A stretch of 64,000 nt of DNA from Kitasatospora humi. GTDB taxonomy: Bacteria > Actinomycetota > Actinomycetes > Streptomycetales > Streptomycetaceae. The translations under genes and the position numbers were made by a program. Where the stretch lies: positions 62,001 through 126,000 of the forward strand of contig NZ_JAJJPA010000007.1 in assembly GCF_020907985.1 (NCBI RefSeq), read 5' to 3'. The notes beneath the pieces are model-generated. The model saw only the letters and a list, made by a program, of their open reading frames with translations. It was not told the origin of the DNA and made no database searches. Below are positions 43,219 through 51,815 of the stretch, piece after piece (the stretch's first letter is position 1; every line of letters begins with the position of its first letter).

Positions 43219-44589
43219 TCACTCCTCCGGCGGCAGCTCGTAGAGCAGCGAGGAGGCCAGCGCCCCGCTGCTGACGTTGATGACGCCGACGCCCGAGGAC
43301 TGCGGCACCGCCCGGGCCAGCGCCCCGCCGAAGCCGTCCACCCCGTTGAACACCCCCCAGGACACCAGCCACGGCGTCCACTCCCCCTGGGCGTCCAGGA
43401 AGTACTCGATGGCCGGGTCCACCCGGCGCTGCAGCAGGAACGGGCCGTCCAGCGCCGAGCGCACCTCCTGTTCCCACTGCGCGGCGGTGACCTGCTCGTC
43501 CCAGCCCAGCAGCACCCCGCGGCCGCCGTGCGACAGGGTCGGCTTGAGGGCCAGCGACTCGCGGTGGTCCAGGGCGTAGCGGAGCAGGTCGACCCGGGAG
43601 CCGTCCTCCAGGGTCACCTTGTCGTCGCGCACCATCCGGGTCCACGGCAGCAGCCGGTCCAGGCTCTCCAGCTCCGTGGCTGAGAACAGCTCGCGGTTGC
43701 GCTCGTCGGAGAGCATGGCGAGCGCGCCCTTGCTGGTGAAGGCCTCGGTGTCCATCGGGGTGAAGATCCGCACCCAGCCGGCCTCGACGGCGTCCAGCAC
43801 CGGGTTCATCAGGGCCGGCGCCTCGGGCGACTCCAGGATGTCCTCGATCATGAAGCAGCGCACGATCAGGTCGATCGGGCGGCCGTCCAGCCAGACCCGT
43901 CGGTCGCGGACCTCCAGTTCGCCGATGTGGCAGGGGTAGGCCTCGAGGCCGTACTGGCCCCAGCGCTCGCAGAGCAGCCGGTTGTACGCCTCCAGGGTCT
44001 CGTAGCTGCTGGGCCAGTCGGCCAGCGCCACCACCGGCTTGTCGGTGCGGGCGTAACCGGACTCCACCAGGGTGTTGGTCACCTGCATCTCGGTGGTGTC
44101 CACGTAGCCCAGCCGGTGTTCGGCGGCGAAGTCGGCGAGCAGCGGGTGCTCCAGCAGGACGGCGGCCATGTCGCCGTTGTCCAGGCCGCCCAGCGCGCTG
44201 CCCAGGTTGCACTCCAGCATCTTGAACTCGCCGTCCTCGGTGCAGTAGAGGTCGGCCCGGGACTGCCGGGTCATCCGCTCGCCGCGGCCCTTCAGCACCG
44301 CCGAGACCTGCGCCTCGGTCATCCCGACGGCACGGGCGAAGGCCCCCGGGTCGCCGCCGAAGAGCCTCTGCGGCAGGCTGTCGACCGCGTCGTGCCAGAC
44401 CCGCAGGTCGTGCTCCAGGCGCACCTTCTCCTGGTGGCCGAGGAAGAGCGGGCGGGAGAGGAAGTCGTTGCCGTAGAAGGTGGCCAGCTGCTTGGACTCG
44501 GGCATCCGCCCGATCAGCTCACGGGCCGTGGCGCCGGAGGCCTTGACCCGCCTGAGGTACTCCTCCGTGAGGTTCACACGGTCGAACAT
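43219..44589 (-). CDS. ATP-grasp-like / glutathionylspermidine-synthase-like ligase candidate
   Basis: 456-aa protein resembling circularly permuted ATP-grasp (glutathionylspermidine-synthase-like) enzymes. A likely ATP-site segment is ADLYCTEDGEFKMLECNLGSA, with ALKPTLSHGGRGVLLGWDE (lysine plus glycine-rich loop) and PFLLQRRVDPAIEYF later in the chain. That order, with metal ligands before the Gly loop, suits the permuted type. Such enzymes form amide bonds through acyl-phosphates. AGAGGGG ribosome site before ATG 44589; 14 bases after the DDAH-like gene, so the two are co-transcribed. Confidence in the exact family is moderate; membership in the cluster is supported by spacing and strand. 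Confidence 0.65.
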   Translation of the reverse strand: MFDRVNLTEEYLRRVKASGATARELIGRMPESKQLATFYGNDFLSRPLFLGHQEKVRLEHDLRVWHDAVDSLPQRLFGGDPGAFARAVGMTEAQVSAVLKGRGERMTRQSRADLYCTEDGEFKMLECNLGSALGGLDNGDMAAVLLEHPLLADFAAEHRLGYVDTTEMQVTNTLVESGYARTDKPVVALADWPSSYETLEAYNRLLCERWGQYGLEAYPCHIGELEVRDRRVWLDGRPIDLIVRCFMIEDILESPEAPALMNPVLDAVEAGWVRIFTPMDTEAFTSKGALAMLSDERNRELFSATELESLDRLLPWTRMVRDDKVTLEDGSRVDLLRYALDHRESLALKPTLSHGGRGVLLGWDEQVTAAQWEQEVRSALDGPFLLQRRVDPAIEYFLDAQGEWTPWLVSWGVFNGVDGFGGALARAVPQSSGVGVINVSSGALASSLLYELPPEE

Positions 44590-44603
44590 CGTCGGTTCCC
44601 CTC

Positions 44604-45470
44604 TCAGGAGTTGCGGTCGCGCAGTTCGAGCGTGCAGCACTTGACGCTGCCGCCGGCCAGCAGCAGTTCGGAGAGGTCGACCCCGATCGGGTTGAAGCCG
44701 CGCGCCTTGAGCTGTTCGATCAGGCCGGAGGCGGCCTGCGGGAGCAGCACGTTGTAGCCGTCGCTGAAGGCGTTGAGGCCGAAGACGGCGGCGTCCTGCT
44801 CGGACGCCAGGACCGCGTTCGGGTAGAGCTCGCGCAGCACGGCCTGGCTGCCCGGGGTGAACGCCTCGGGCCAGTACATGATCTCGGTCTCGGAGAGCAC
44901 CGAGAGCGCGGTGTCCAGGTGGTAGTGGCGGGGGTTGACCAGGGTCAGGCTGGTGACCGGCAGGCCGAAGAACTCCTGCGCCTCGTAGTGCGAGCGCTGG
45001 TCGGTGCGGAAGCCGGTGCCGGCCAGGATGCGGCGGCCGACCGGCAGGTAGTCGCCCTCGCCCTCGTTGATGAACTCCGGCCACAGCACGTCCTGGTAGC
45101 CGTTGCGCTGGAACCAGGCGAGGTAGCCGGGGCCCTCGGCGGTGCGCTCCATGTGCCGGAACCGGGCGCCCAGCACCTTGCCGTCCACCACGGTGGCGCC
45201 ATTGGCGGCGAAGACCATGTCGGGCAGGCCGGGCAGCGGGTCGATCACCTCCACGGTGTGGCCCAGCGACTGGTACAGCTCGCGCAGCCGCTCCCACTGC
45301 AGCACCGCCAGACCGGTGTCGACCGGCTTCTCGGGCTCCATCCAGGGGTTGATCGAGTAGTACACGTCGTAGTGGCTCGGTCTGCACATCAGCAGCCGGC
45401 GCGGCCGGGCAGTCCGCAGCGGTGCGGACGGCGACTGGGTCTGCGGGCCGATGACCTCGGTGACGGGCAT
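44604..45470 (-). CDS. DDAH/amidinotransferase-fold enzyme (dimethylargininase-like)
   Basis: 288-aa member of the guanidine-modifying enzyme superfamily. PDMVFAANGATV (Asp 84, Asn 90), HYHLDTALS (catalytic His 184, Asp 186), and GGSVKCCTLEL with the nucleophilic cysteine at 278 or 279 are all present, so it should be active. Known members hydrolyse methylarginine or arginine to citrulline or transfer amidino groups. Similar proteins occur as housekeeping DDAH in streptomycetes, but here it lies inside a biosynthetic operon, suggesting it works on an arginine-derived precursor or intermediate. AAGGA ribosome site; 84 bases after the FkbH-like gene. Confidence 0.85.
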   Translation of the reverse strand: MPVTEVIGPQTQSPSAPLRTARPRRLLMCRPSHYDVYYSINPWMEPEKPVDTGLAVLQWERLRELYQSLGHTVEVIDPLPGLPDMVFAANGATVVDGKVLGARFRHMERTAEGPGYLAWFQRNGYQDVLWPEFINEGEGDYLPVGRRILAGTGFRTDQRSHYEAQEFFGLPVTSLTLVNPRHYHLDTALSVLSETEIMYWPEAFTPGSQAVLRELYPNAVLASEQDAAVFGLNAFSDGYNVLLPQAASGLIEQLKARGFNPIGVDLSELLLAGGSVKCCTLELRDRNS

Positions 45471-45554
45471 GACGGTGTTCCTTACGGTCGAAAGTGGAGA
45501 CCGGGCGATCCCGGGCTGAGCGGTGAGGAGGCCGGGCGGTGGCGAGTCAGGGAG

Positions 45555-46685
45555 TCAGCGGACGTCGAACCAGCCGTGGCCGAGCAGCGCGTCGACCAGC
45601 CGGTTCGGGTCGCCGCCGCTGTCGACCACCGCCACCTCGGGCAACTCGGCGGCGACATGGCCGCGTTCGAAGTCCGACTCGGTCAGGAAGACCACCGCGT
45701 CGGCTCCCAGGCCCAGGGACTCCGCCGTGCGTCGCAGGTTCCCGGCCTTGGGCGACCAGTTGACGACTCGCCGGGAGAACGCGGCGGCGTTGATCAGGAC
45801 TTCGGGGCGCTCGCTGAGCACCCGTTCCACCGGATCGGGCGTGTGGTGGTCGGTGGGCACCAGGCGGATCCCCTGATCGGCCAACCGCCGTACGCAATGG
45901 CCGAGTTCCGGCTGCCAGTGAGGGGCGTCCGGGCCCAGCGCGAGCAGCCGGCGGGACAGGCCGAGCCTGGTCTGGGCAACCCTGCGGACCTCCTGGGCGA
46001 GCAGCAGCAGTGCCGCGTCGGTCCAGCCGGTGGCGCCGGCCCGGGCCGCGGCGGGCGCGGTGGCCAGCAGTCCGGCCAGGTCGATCACCTCGATCCGGCC
46101 GTCGGCCTCCGCCAGGTCGAGCAGTCCGGCGTTCAGCCGGTGCCAGTGGCGGGTGAGCCGGCCACGGGCCCGCAGGCCGAGCACGGTGTCCCGCACCCGC
46201 CGGGGCAGCGGAACGGTGTGCAGCACCAGGGTGCCGGTGCCGCGGGCCAGGGCGGCCTCGGCGAGGCCGGTCAACCGGTCCAGCCGGTCGTCCAGGTGCG
46301 GGCCGAGCGGGCCCGGGTCGGTCAGGTCGAACCGGTCCGGCAGGAAGAAGCGCTCGTCGAGCAGGCCCACCACCAGCTCGGCGCCGGCGTCGGCGAGCGC
46401 GGTGTCGAACCCGCGGGCGGCCGGCTGGGCCGGCTCGGGCCGGGCGCCGGCCGCCACCAGCACGGCCCGCAGCAGGGCCGGGAACGGTCCTGCCGGGCAG
46501 CCGGCCAGCACCAGCAGCCGGACCGGGCGCAGCTCACCGCCCGGGTCGCGCAGCTCGCGCAGGGCCCGTCCGGCGGCGGCGAGCAGCTCGGGATCGGTGC
46601 TCTGGGCGAGCGCCAGCCGGACGTCGGCGGCCGGCACCCGGCCGGCCGCCACCGCCTGCTGGACGGCCTCGATCAGCTCAGGCAT
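45555..46685 (-). CDS. FkbH-like protein lacking the HAD catalytic aspartates
   Basis: 376 aa. The C-terminal ~90 residues match FkbH-family proteins (SRRVVNWSPKAGNLRRTAESLG, DAVVFLTESDFERGHVAAELPEVAVV, LLGHGWFDV), and the middle resembles their SGNH-like N-terminal half. But the HAD nucleophile motif D-x-D-x-T that should precede is absent: the aligned stretch reads LLALGPDAPHWQPELGHCVR. Normal FkbH loads a glyceryl group onto a carrier protein; this one probably cannot, and no carrier protein is seen. ATG 46685 overlaps the previous gene by 8 bases. May have been repurposed as a binding or scaffolding protein. Confidence 0.65.
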   Translation of the reverse strand: MPELIEAVQQAVAAGRVPAADVRLALAQSTDPELLAAAGRALRELRDPGGELRPVRLLVLAGCPAGPFPALLRAVLVAAGARPEPAQPAARGFDTALADAGAELVVGLLDERFFLPDRFDLTDPGPLGPHLDDRLDRLTGLAEAALARGTGTLVLHTVPLPRRVRDTVLGLRARGRLTRHWHRLNAGLLDLAEADGRIEVIDLAGLLATAPAAARAGATGWTDAALLLLAQEVRRVAQTRLGLSRRLLALGPDAPHWQPELGHCVRRLADQGIRLVPTDHHTPDPVERVLSERPEVLINAAAFSRRVVNWSPKAGNLRRTAESLGLGADAVVFLTESDFERGHVAAELPEVAVVDSGGDPNRLVDALLGHGWFDVR

Positions 46686-47112
46686 CGGACCCGGACGGGC
46701 CCGCGTCACCGGTCCGCTGCCGAGGGAACGGCACTTCCTCCAGGTAGGAGACGCCGCTGGCGGCGTGTGCGCCGTAGCGTTCCCACACCTCGTGCAGCCG
46801 GATCCGGCCGTCCGGGAGGGTGGTCGGCTCGGACTGGCAGCGGCCGATGACGACCTGGCCGTCGGCCTTGACCATGGAGTAGGCGAACTCCAGGCTGCCG
46901 TCCGGCCGGCAGACGCCGTTGAGCACGCCCCGGCGGGTGTCGCCGCCGCTGAACTCGCCCCAGAGCAGGTCGCCCTGCTGGCGGTAGAGCGCCGAGCGGC
47001 CGGCTTCCTCGGGGTCGTCGCTGACCGGCCGGAACCGGCGGCCGTCGTAGTTGACGGCGGGCTTCGACCCGGCGCCTTCGGTGTTGAGGGTCACTGGTGC
47101 CCGGTCGGTCAC
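46678..47112 (-). CDS. Small beta-rich protein of unknown function (often mis-named N-acetylglutamate synthase)
   Basis: 144-aa protein built from repeated beta strands: NYDGRRFRPVSDD, YRQQGDLLWGEFSGGDTRRG, VVIGRCQSEPTTLPDGRIRL and HEVWERYGAHAASGVSYLEE. Similar small proteins occur widely in bacteria and lack an experimentally proven role. ATG overlaps the upstream ATP-grasp stop (ATGA), and its stop overlaps the FkbH-like start, so it is embedded in the operon. Confidence 0.75.
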   Translation of the reverse strand: MTDRAPVTLNTEGAGSKPAVNYDGRRFRPVSDDPEEAGRSALYRQQGDLLWGEFSGGDTRRGVLNGVCRPDGSLEFAYSMVKADGQVVIGRCQSEPTTLPDGRIRLHEVWERYGAHAASGVSYLEEVPFPRQRTGDAGPSGSDA

Positions 47113-48359
47113 TTCGGCTCCACCGTGACCTTGATCCGGTCGGCGAAGTCGGTCATGGTGTCCATCGCCTCCCGGTACGACGTGCCGGTGGTACCGAGGA
47201 AACCGACGATCGAATTGCCGTGCGGCGGGCGGAGGTTGGTGTCACCGGGGCGGGCGGTCAGCTTCAGCAGGAAGACCTGGTCGGAGGAGCTGACCTCCTC
47301 GGGCACCTCGATCTCCCGAATGGTGCCGTTCTCCTCGCTGATCAGGCACATCGCGGTGATGTGGGTGCCGGTCGGCCGGTAGTGCCGCACCTCGGGCTTG
47401 ACGCCGCGGGCCACGTCGACCACGGCCTTGATCGGGTCGTAGCCGGCGGTCAGCCGGGCGACCTCGTCCAGGCCGCCGCCGCCCACCCGGGCGGCGATCT
47501 CCAGCAGGTAGGGCTTGCCCTGGTGGAACCGGACCTCGGCGTGGGCGACGCTGCGGCGCAGGCCCTGGGCGTGCAGGCCGGCCTTGACCACGGTGTGCAC
47601 GTCGGCGATCTGCTCCTCGGTGAGCTCGGTCGGGGCGTGGTGCACGTCGTCGTCGAAGGTGGCGCCCTCCAGGGTGATCCGGTCGACCACCGATCCCAGG
47701 TAGACCTCGTCGTCCCAGGCCAGCGCCTCGATCAGGAACTCCCGGCCGTCCAGGAAGGACTCCACCAGCAGCCCGTCCGGGCCGAGGTCCAGCCCGGCCA
47801 CCTCGGCGTGCGACCAGTACATGCCGGCCAGGCCCTCGCGGGCCTGCTGGTAGCGCTGCGCCAACTCCTCGGCGTCGTCGGCCTTGAAGACGAAGTTGCT
47901 GGCCGCGCCGAGGGTCGGCTTGATGATCACCGGGTAGCCGAAGTCGCCCGCCGCGGCCAGCGCCTCCGCCGCGGAGGTGACGTAGCGGAACTGCGGGTGG
48001 GCCGCCCGGCCGCGCTCGTGCGCCTGCCGCATCAGGTACTTGTTGCGGCTGGCCTTGGCGGCCTCCAGCCCGATGCTGGGCAGGCCGAGCGCGTCGGCGA
48101 CCACGGCGGCGGCGATCACGCCGGCCTCGTTGAAGGTGATCACGCCGTCGAACCGCTCGGTGCGGTGCCAGTCCTCGGCCAGCTCGGCCAGCTTGGCGGC
48201 CTCGCGGCTGCCCGCGATCCGGTACCGGTCGGCCGGCCAGAACTCCGGCTCACCTTCACCGTTGAGGACGTAGAGGTCCACGCCCAGGTCGACCACCTGC
48301 TGGTAGCGCGACTTGTAGTACTCCTTGTTCTGGGAGCTCTCGATGGCGAGCAGCTTCAT
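47109..48359 (-). CDS. ATP-grasp carboxylate-amine ligase
   Basis: 416-aa ATP-grasp ligase. Order of domains: N-terminal Rossmann-like MKLLAIESSQNKEYY, the ATP-binding lysine and Gly-rich loop in GYPVIIKPTLGAASNFVFK (near 150), GLLVESFLDGREFLIEAL, and the metal ligands in LLEIAARVGGGGLDEVARL (near 290). Relatives are L-amino acid ligases and natural-product peptide ligases that join a carboxylate to an amine via acyl phosphate. ATG overlaps the MetRS-like stop (ATGA), so the ligase is translated with the proposed hydrazine synthetase and probably acylates its product. Confidence 0.88.
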   Translation of the reverse strand: MKLLAIESSQNKEYYKSRYQQVVDLGVDLYVLNGEGEPEFWPADRYRIAGSREAAKLAELAEDWHRTERFDGVITFNEAGVIAAAVVADALGLPSIGLEAAKASRNKYLMRQAHERGRAAHPQFRYVTSAAEALAAAGDFGYPVIIKPTLGAASNFVFKADDAEELAQRYQQAREGLAGMYWSHAEVAGLDLGPDGLLVESFLDGREFLIEALAWDDEVYLGSVVDRITLEGATFDDDVHHAPTELTEEQIADVHTVVKAGLHAQGLRRSVAHAEVRFHQGKPYLLEIAARVGGGGLDEVARLTAGYDPIKAVVDVARGVKPEVRHYRPTGTHITAMCLISEENGTIREIEVPEEVSSSDQVFLLKLTARPGDTNLRPPHGNSIVGFLGTTGTSYREAMDTMTDFADRIKVTVEPK

Positions 48360-50026
48360 GAGCGGCCGTCCTTCTCCTCAACTGGCGACTCGACTGACGT
48401 TTCGACCGGCGCTTCGACCGGCGCTTCGGCTGACGTTGCGGCAAGCGGGTTCGACGGCAGCCCGGGCAGCCGGAACGGGGTGATCTTGTCGGGGACCGGA
48501 CCGGCGTCCAGGGCGAGGTCGATGCCGGCCGCCCGGGCCGCCTCGGCGGTGTCCACCAGGATCGGCGCGGACCAGGCGAGCAGCGCCCGCGCCCCGGCCA
48601 GCAGATCACCGGGCCCGGTGCCCGCGGCAGCCTGCTCGCGCAGCTCGGCCAGGTGCTCGGCCAGCCGCGCGGCAGCCCGTGCCACGCTGAACCCGGACGG
48701 CTCGAAGCAGCCGCGCAGATCGGCGGCGAGCGCGGCCACCCGGCCCTGGGCCGCCGGGGAGACCGGCAGCGGAGCGCCGTCGTGACCGGCCAGCGCGGCG
48801 TCCAGTGCGTCGCCCAGCTCGCGCCAGGGTGCGATCAGTTGACGGTCCGTCAGGAGCGCGAGTTCGGCCCGGGTGAAGTTGGTGCGGGCCTGCTCGGGCA
48901 GCGTGAGCGCCAGGTAGAAGCGCAGCACGTCGCGCGGCACGCCCTCCTCGATCAGCTCGGTGCCGCGGATCAGGTGGCCACGGCTGGTCGAGAACTTGGC
49001 GTGCTCCAGCTCGTAGAACTCGTTGACCACGTTGACGCTGGGCCGGATGTAGCGGTCGCCGTGCGCCAGCAGCAGCACCAGGTCCAGCAGACCCCAGTGG
49101 TAGGTGTTGTCGAAGCCGTGCAGCAGGACCAGCTCGGCGCCCTGCTCGGCCCGCCAGTAGTGGTCGTAGGGCAGCGCCGGGTCCTGGCCGTTGGCCCACC
49201 AGGTGGCGTACATCGAGGCGGCCATCGCCTCCACCCACGGGTAGACGATCTGCCCCGGCGTCTCGGGGAACGGTGCCGGCACTCCCCAGCGGCCCGGCAC
49301 GGTGACCGGGACGTCCGGCAGCGGCCGCGACAGCAGCTGCTCGATCAGCTGCTTGGGGTGCGGCCGCCAGCGCGGCGTGACCTCGGCGAAGTACGCCTCC
49401 AACTCGGCGCGGTACTCCTCCATCGGCAGCACCAGGATCCGCTCCTCGCGGACCGACACCGGCTCCTGCGGGTCCAGCGTGCAGCGCGGATCGCGCAGTT
49501 CGTCGTAGTTGTTCGGCGTGCCGCAGTCCTCGCAGGCGCCGCCGTTGCTGCCGGCCCCGCAGGCCGGGCAACCGCCGGTGAGCAGGCCGTCGTAGAGGTG
49601 GAGCCCGGAGTGCTCGGCGTACGGCAGTCGCACGGTGCGCTCCCGCAGCCGGCCGGCGGCGTGCAGCGCGGTGACGAACTCGGTCACCGCCTCGCGGCAC
49701 CGGGCGTCCACCGGGGGCAGCAACTGCTCGCTGCTGCTGGTGAGTTCGATGGCCACACCGCGCAGCGTGCGCTCGATGGCGGCGGTCGAGTCGGCGGCCA
49801 GCCGGGCCGGGGTGGTGCCCTTGCGGGCGGCGCTGGCCACCACGTAGGTCTGGCTGTCGTCGGTGATGGTGGTCCAGGTGACCGGGGCGCCGGTGGCCCG
49901 CAGGTAGCGGGCGTAGATGTCGCCGACCAGGTAGGGACCGGCCAGGTGGCCCACGTGCAGGTCGCCGTTGGGCGTCGGGGTGGCCGCGATCAGGATTCTC
50001 GGCTGGTTCACTGCGCCGTCGCTCAC
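48356..50026 (-). CDS. Methionyl-tRNA-synthetase-like enzyme, proposed adenylation component of a hydrazine synthetase
   Basis: 556-aa class I aminoacyl-tRNA-synthetase fold of the MetRS group. The HIGH motif is HVGH in PNGDLHVGHLAGPYLVGD (near 24-27), a zinc knuckle is formed by CPACGAGSNGGACEDCG, and the KMSKS loop reads KFSTSRG with threonine for the second lysine. The C-terminal helical domain is short and ends in a repetitive acidic tail (EAPVEAPVETSVESPVEE). A true metG starts at 63973, so this is not the housekeeping enzyme. MetRS-like domains act with a cupin to join an amino acid to an N-hydroxyamine in hydrazine natural-product pathways. GTG overlaps the cupin stop (GTGA). Confidence 0.88.
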   Translation of the reverse strand: MSDGAVNQPRILIAATPTPNGDLHVGHLAGPYLVGDIYARYLRATGAPVTWTTITDDSQTYVVASAARKGTTPARLAADSTAAIERTLRGVAIELTSSSEQLLPPVDARCREAVTEFVTALHAAGRLRERTVRLPYAEHSGLHLYDGLLTGGCPACGAGSNGGACEDCGTPNNYDELRDPRCTLDPQEPVSVREERILVLPMEEYRAELEAYFAEVTPRWRPHPKQLIEQLLSRPLPDVPVTVPGRWGVPAPFPETPGQIVYPWVEAMAASMYATWWANGQDPALPYDHYWRAEQGAELVLLHGFDNTYHWGLLDLVLLLAHGDRYIRPSVNVVNEFYELEHAKFSTSRGHLIRGTELIEEGVPRDVLRFYLALTLPEQARTNFTRAELALLTDRQLIAPWRELGDALDAALAGHDGAPLPVSPAAQGRVAALAADLRGCFEPSGFSVARAAARLAEHLAELREQAAAGTGPGDLLAGARALLAWSAPILVDTAEAARAAGIDLALDAGPVPDKITPFRLPGLPSNPLAATSAEAPVEAPVETSVESPVEEKDGRS

Positions 50027-50403
50027 TGGGCGCCCGCCTGGTGCCGGTCCAGGAAGGCGACGGCCAGCTCGGTGTCCCACCAGATCGAGTAGAACTCCAG
50101 GTTGCCCTCGGCGTCCTTGGGATTGAGGGCGAAGTGCTCGGTGTGCGGCGTGAAGTGCACGACGTCGCCGGCCTTGAACGGGCGGCGCACCCCGTCGGCC
50201 TCGATCTCGCCCTCGCCCTTGGCGGCGATCCAGATCTCGTACTCGTGGTGCTCGTGCGGGCGCGAGGAGGTGCCGGGCTCGACGATCGACCAGCAGCCCT
50301 CGAACGGCGCGTTCAGCAGCGGCCAGGGCACCAGGCGCTGGGTGTAGAGGTCGTACTCGAAGGTCAGCCCGTCGCGGTTCAGCGGGCGGATTTCCATGGT
50401 CAT
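50023..50403 (-). CDS. Stand-alone cupin, proposed N-N bond-forming partner of the MetRS-like enzyme
   Basis: 126-aa single-domain cupin. Motif 1 fits G-x5-H-x-H-x3-E exactly (Gly 44, His 50, His 52, Glu 56), and motif 2 ends in His 90 (GDVVHFTPHTEHFALN), giving a full metal site, usually zinc in hydrazine synthetases. In described systems the cupin and MetRS-like parts are commonly one fused protein; here they are two genes with a 4-base overlap. It would rearrange an O-acylated N-hydroxyamine to the hydrazine. Start at ATG 50403; an ATG two codons later is also possible. Confidence 0.85.
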   Translation of the reverse strand: MTMEIRPLNRDGLTFEYDLYTQRLVPWPLLNAPFEGCWSIVEPGTSSRPHEHHEYEIWIAAKGEGEIEADGVRRPFKAGDVVHFTPHTEHFALNPKDAEGNLEFYSIWWDTELAVAFLDRHQAGAQ

Positions 50404-50434
50404 GGCGGGTCTGCTTTCGGATCGGAAGAAGGGC

Positions 50435-51730
50435 TCAGGCGACGTCGGCGAGCACACCGGTGCGCGCCCGGTGCTGGACCAGGTCACCGACGATCTCGCT
50501 GGAACGCACGGCCAGCACGCTGAGCAGCGAGTCGGAGATGCCGTGGGTGGCCTCGTTGACGCCCTGCAGGTAGACCGACGGGCCGTCCTCGTTGCCGGGC
50601 ACGCACAGCCGGTAGTTGCGGTCGACGGCGGTCTCCGCCAGGCCCAGCCGGTCGGCCAGGCCGCGCACCAGGGACGGCATCCGGCTGTCGAAGCCGGTGC
50701 CCAGCAGCACGTAGTCGGCGGCCAGTTCGGTGCTGGTGCCGGTCAGCCGGTCGGTCAGGGTGAGCACCAGCTCGTCGTCCTGGAAGCGGGTGGCGGTGAT
50801 GTCGGTCATGGTGATCAGCTTCAGCCGCTCGTCGCCGCTGAGCCGCTCCAGGTAGCGCTGCCGGTAGAGGGTGTCCAGCATCGCCGGGGCCAGGCCGGCG
50901 TAGTTGCTCAGGTGCATCTCCCGCAGCAGCTGCTCCCGGGCCGGGCCGGTGGCCTGGAAGAACTGGTCGATGAACGAGCTGTAGTAGATCTCGTTGGTGA
51001 ACTTGCTGGACTCGTAGTTCTTCAGACCGATGGAGCGCATCACCATGGTGGTCGCGGCGGCCGGGAACCCCTGGTGCACCGCCCAGAGCAGCTCGGCCGC
51101 GCTCTGGGCGCCGCCGACGACCACGAAGCGGTGCTTGCCGGCCGGGTCCAGGGCGGCGATCCGAGCCGAGTAGTCGGCGCTGTGGATCAGCCGGTCGGCG
51201 GGCAGGGCGGCGAACTCGGCGGGGATCCGCGGATCCCGCCCGGCGCCGATCACCAGGTCGCGGGAGCGGATCTCGCTGCCGTCGGCGAAGCCGGTCAGCC
51301 AGCCCTCCAGCCGGCCGCCGACGCCGTGCTGCGGGGCGATCGAGACCGCCCGGCGGTCGTAGTCGATCCGCACCTTGTCGAGCGTGTCGGCGACCCACTG
51401 CAGATAGCCGGAGATCTCCTGCCGGTAGGGCGTGAAGGTGCCCAGGTTGATGAACTCGTCCAACCGCCCGACGCTGTGCAGGTAGTTGACGAACGAGAAC
51501 CGGCTGGTCGGGTTGCGCAGCGTCACCAGGTCCTTCAGGAAGGACACCTGGCTCTGCGTCCAGGGCAGCAGCATGCCGCGCTGCCACACCACCGAGTCGT
51601 ACTGCTCGGCGATCACGGTCTGCTCGGCGAGGTCCGCCGGAGCCAGCTCCTCCAGCGCCACTGCCAGGGCGAGGTTCGCCGGCCCGGCGCCGATGGCGAG
51701 CAGTTCAACGTCCTGGCGTGCCAAGGCCAT
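50435..51730 (-). CDS. L-lysine/L-ornithine N-monooxygenase (flavin-dependent)
   Basis: 431-aa class B N-hydroxylase of the IucD/SidA/PvdA family. FAD motif AIGAGPANLALAVALEE, the substrate-side stretch WTQSQVSFLKDLVTLRNPTS, NADPH motif FVVVGGAQSAAELLWAV, and the C-terminal ATGY-like DYVLLGTGFD are all present. It hydroxylates the side-chain amine of lysine or ornithine with NADPH and O2. A linked lysine biosynthesis gene favours lysine. ATG 51730 follows AAGGGG. It heads the operon with the cupin 31 bases downstream. A siderophore role is unlikely since no acyltransferase, NIS synthetase or NRPS is seen. Confidence 0.9.
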   Translation of the reverse strand: MALARQDVELLAIGAGPANLALAVALEELAPADLAEQTVIAEQYDSVVWQRGMLLPWTQSQVSFLKDLVTLRNPTSRFSFVNYLHSVGRLDEFINLGTFTPYRQEISGYLQWVADTLDKVRIDYDRRAVSIAPQHGVGGRLEGWLTGFADGSEIRSRDLVIGAGRDPRIPAEFAALPADRLIHSADYSARIAALDPAGKHRFVVVGGAQSAAELLWAVHQGFPAAATTMVMRSIGLKNYESSKFTNEIYYSSFIDQFFQATGPAREQLLREMHLSNYAGLAPAMLDTLYRQRYLERLSGDERLKLITMTDITATRFQDDELVLTLTDRLTGTSTELAADYVLLGTGFDSRMPSLVRGLADRLGLAETAVDRNYRLCVPGNEDGPSVYLQGVNEATHGISDSLLSVLAVRSSEIVGDLVQHRARTGVLADVA

Positions 51731-51815
51731 CCCCTTTTCGAAGTGTGGGAGCCACCCCGGGCAGCGCTGCCGCGGGCGGGTGGCGGGTGATCTGGCTGAA
51801 ATGCTGTCAGCTCGG

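Noticed and set aside
48356..50026. Second housekeeping methionyl-tRNA synthetase
   Set aside because: It lies in a biosynthetic operon beside the cupin and N-hydroxylase, has KFSTS for KMSKS, and metG proper starts at 63973.
50435..51730. Hydroxamate siderophore cluster
   Set aside because: No formyl/acyltransferase, NIS synthetase, NRPS or iron-siderophore uptake genes are in the window; the cupin/MetRS pair points to N-N chemistry.
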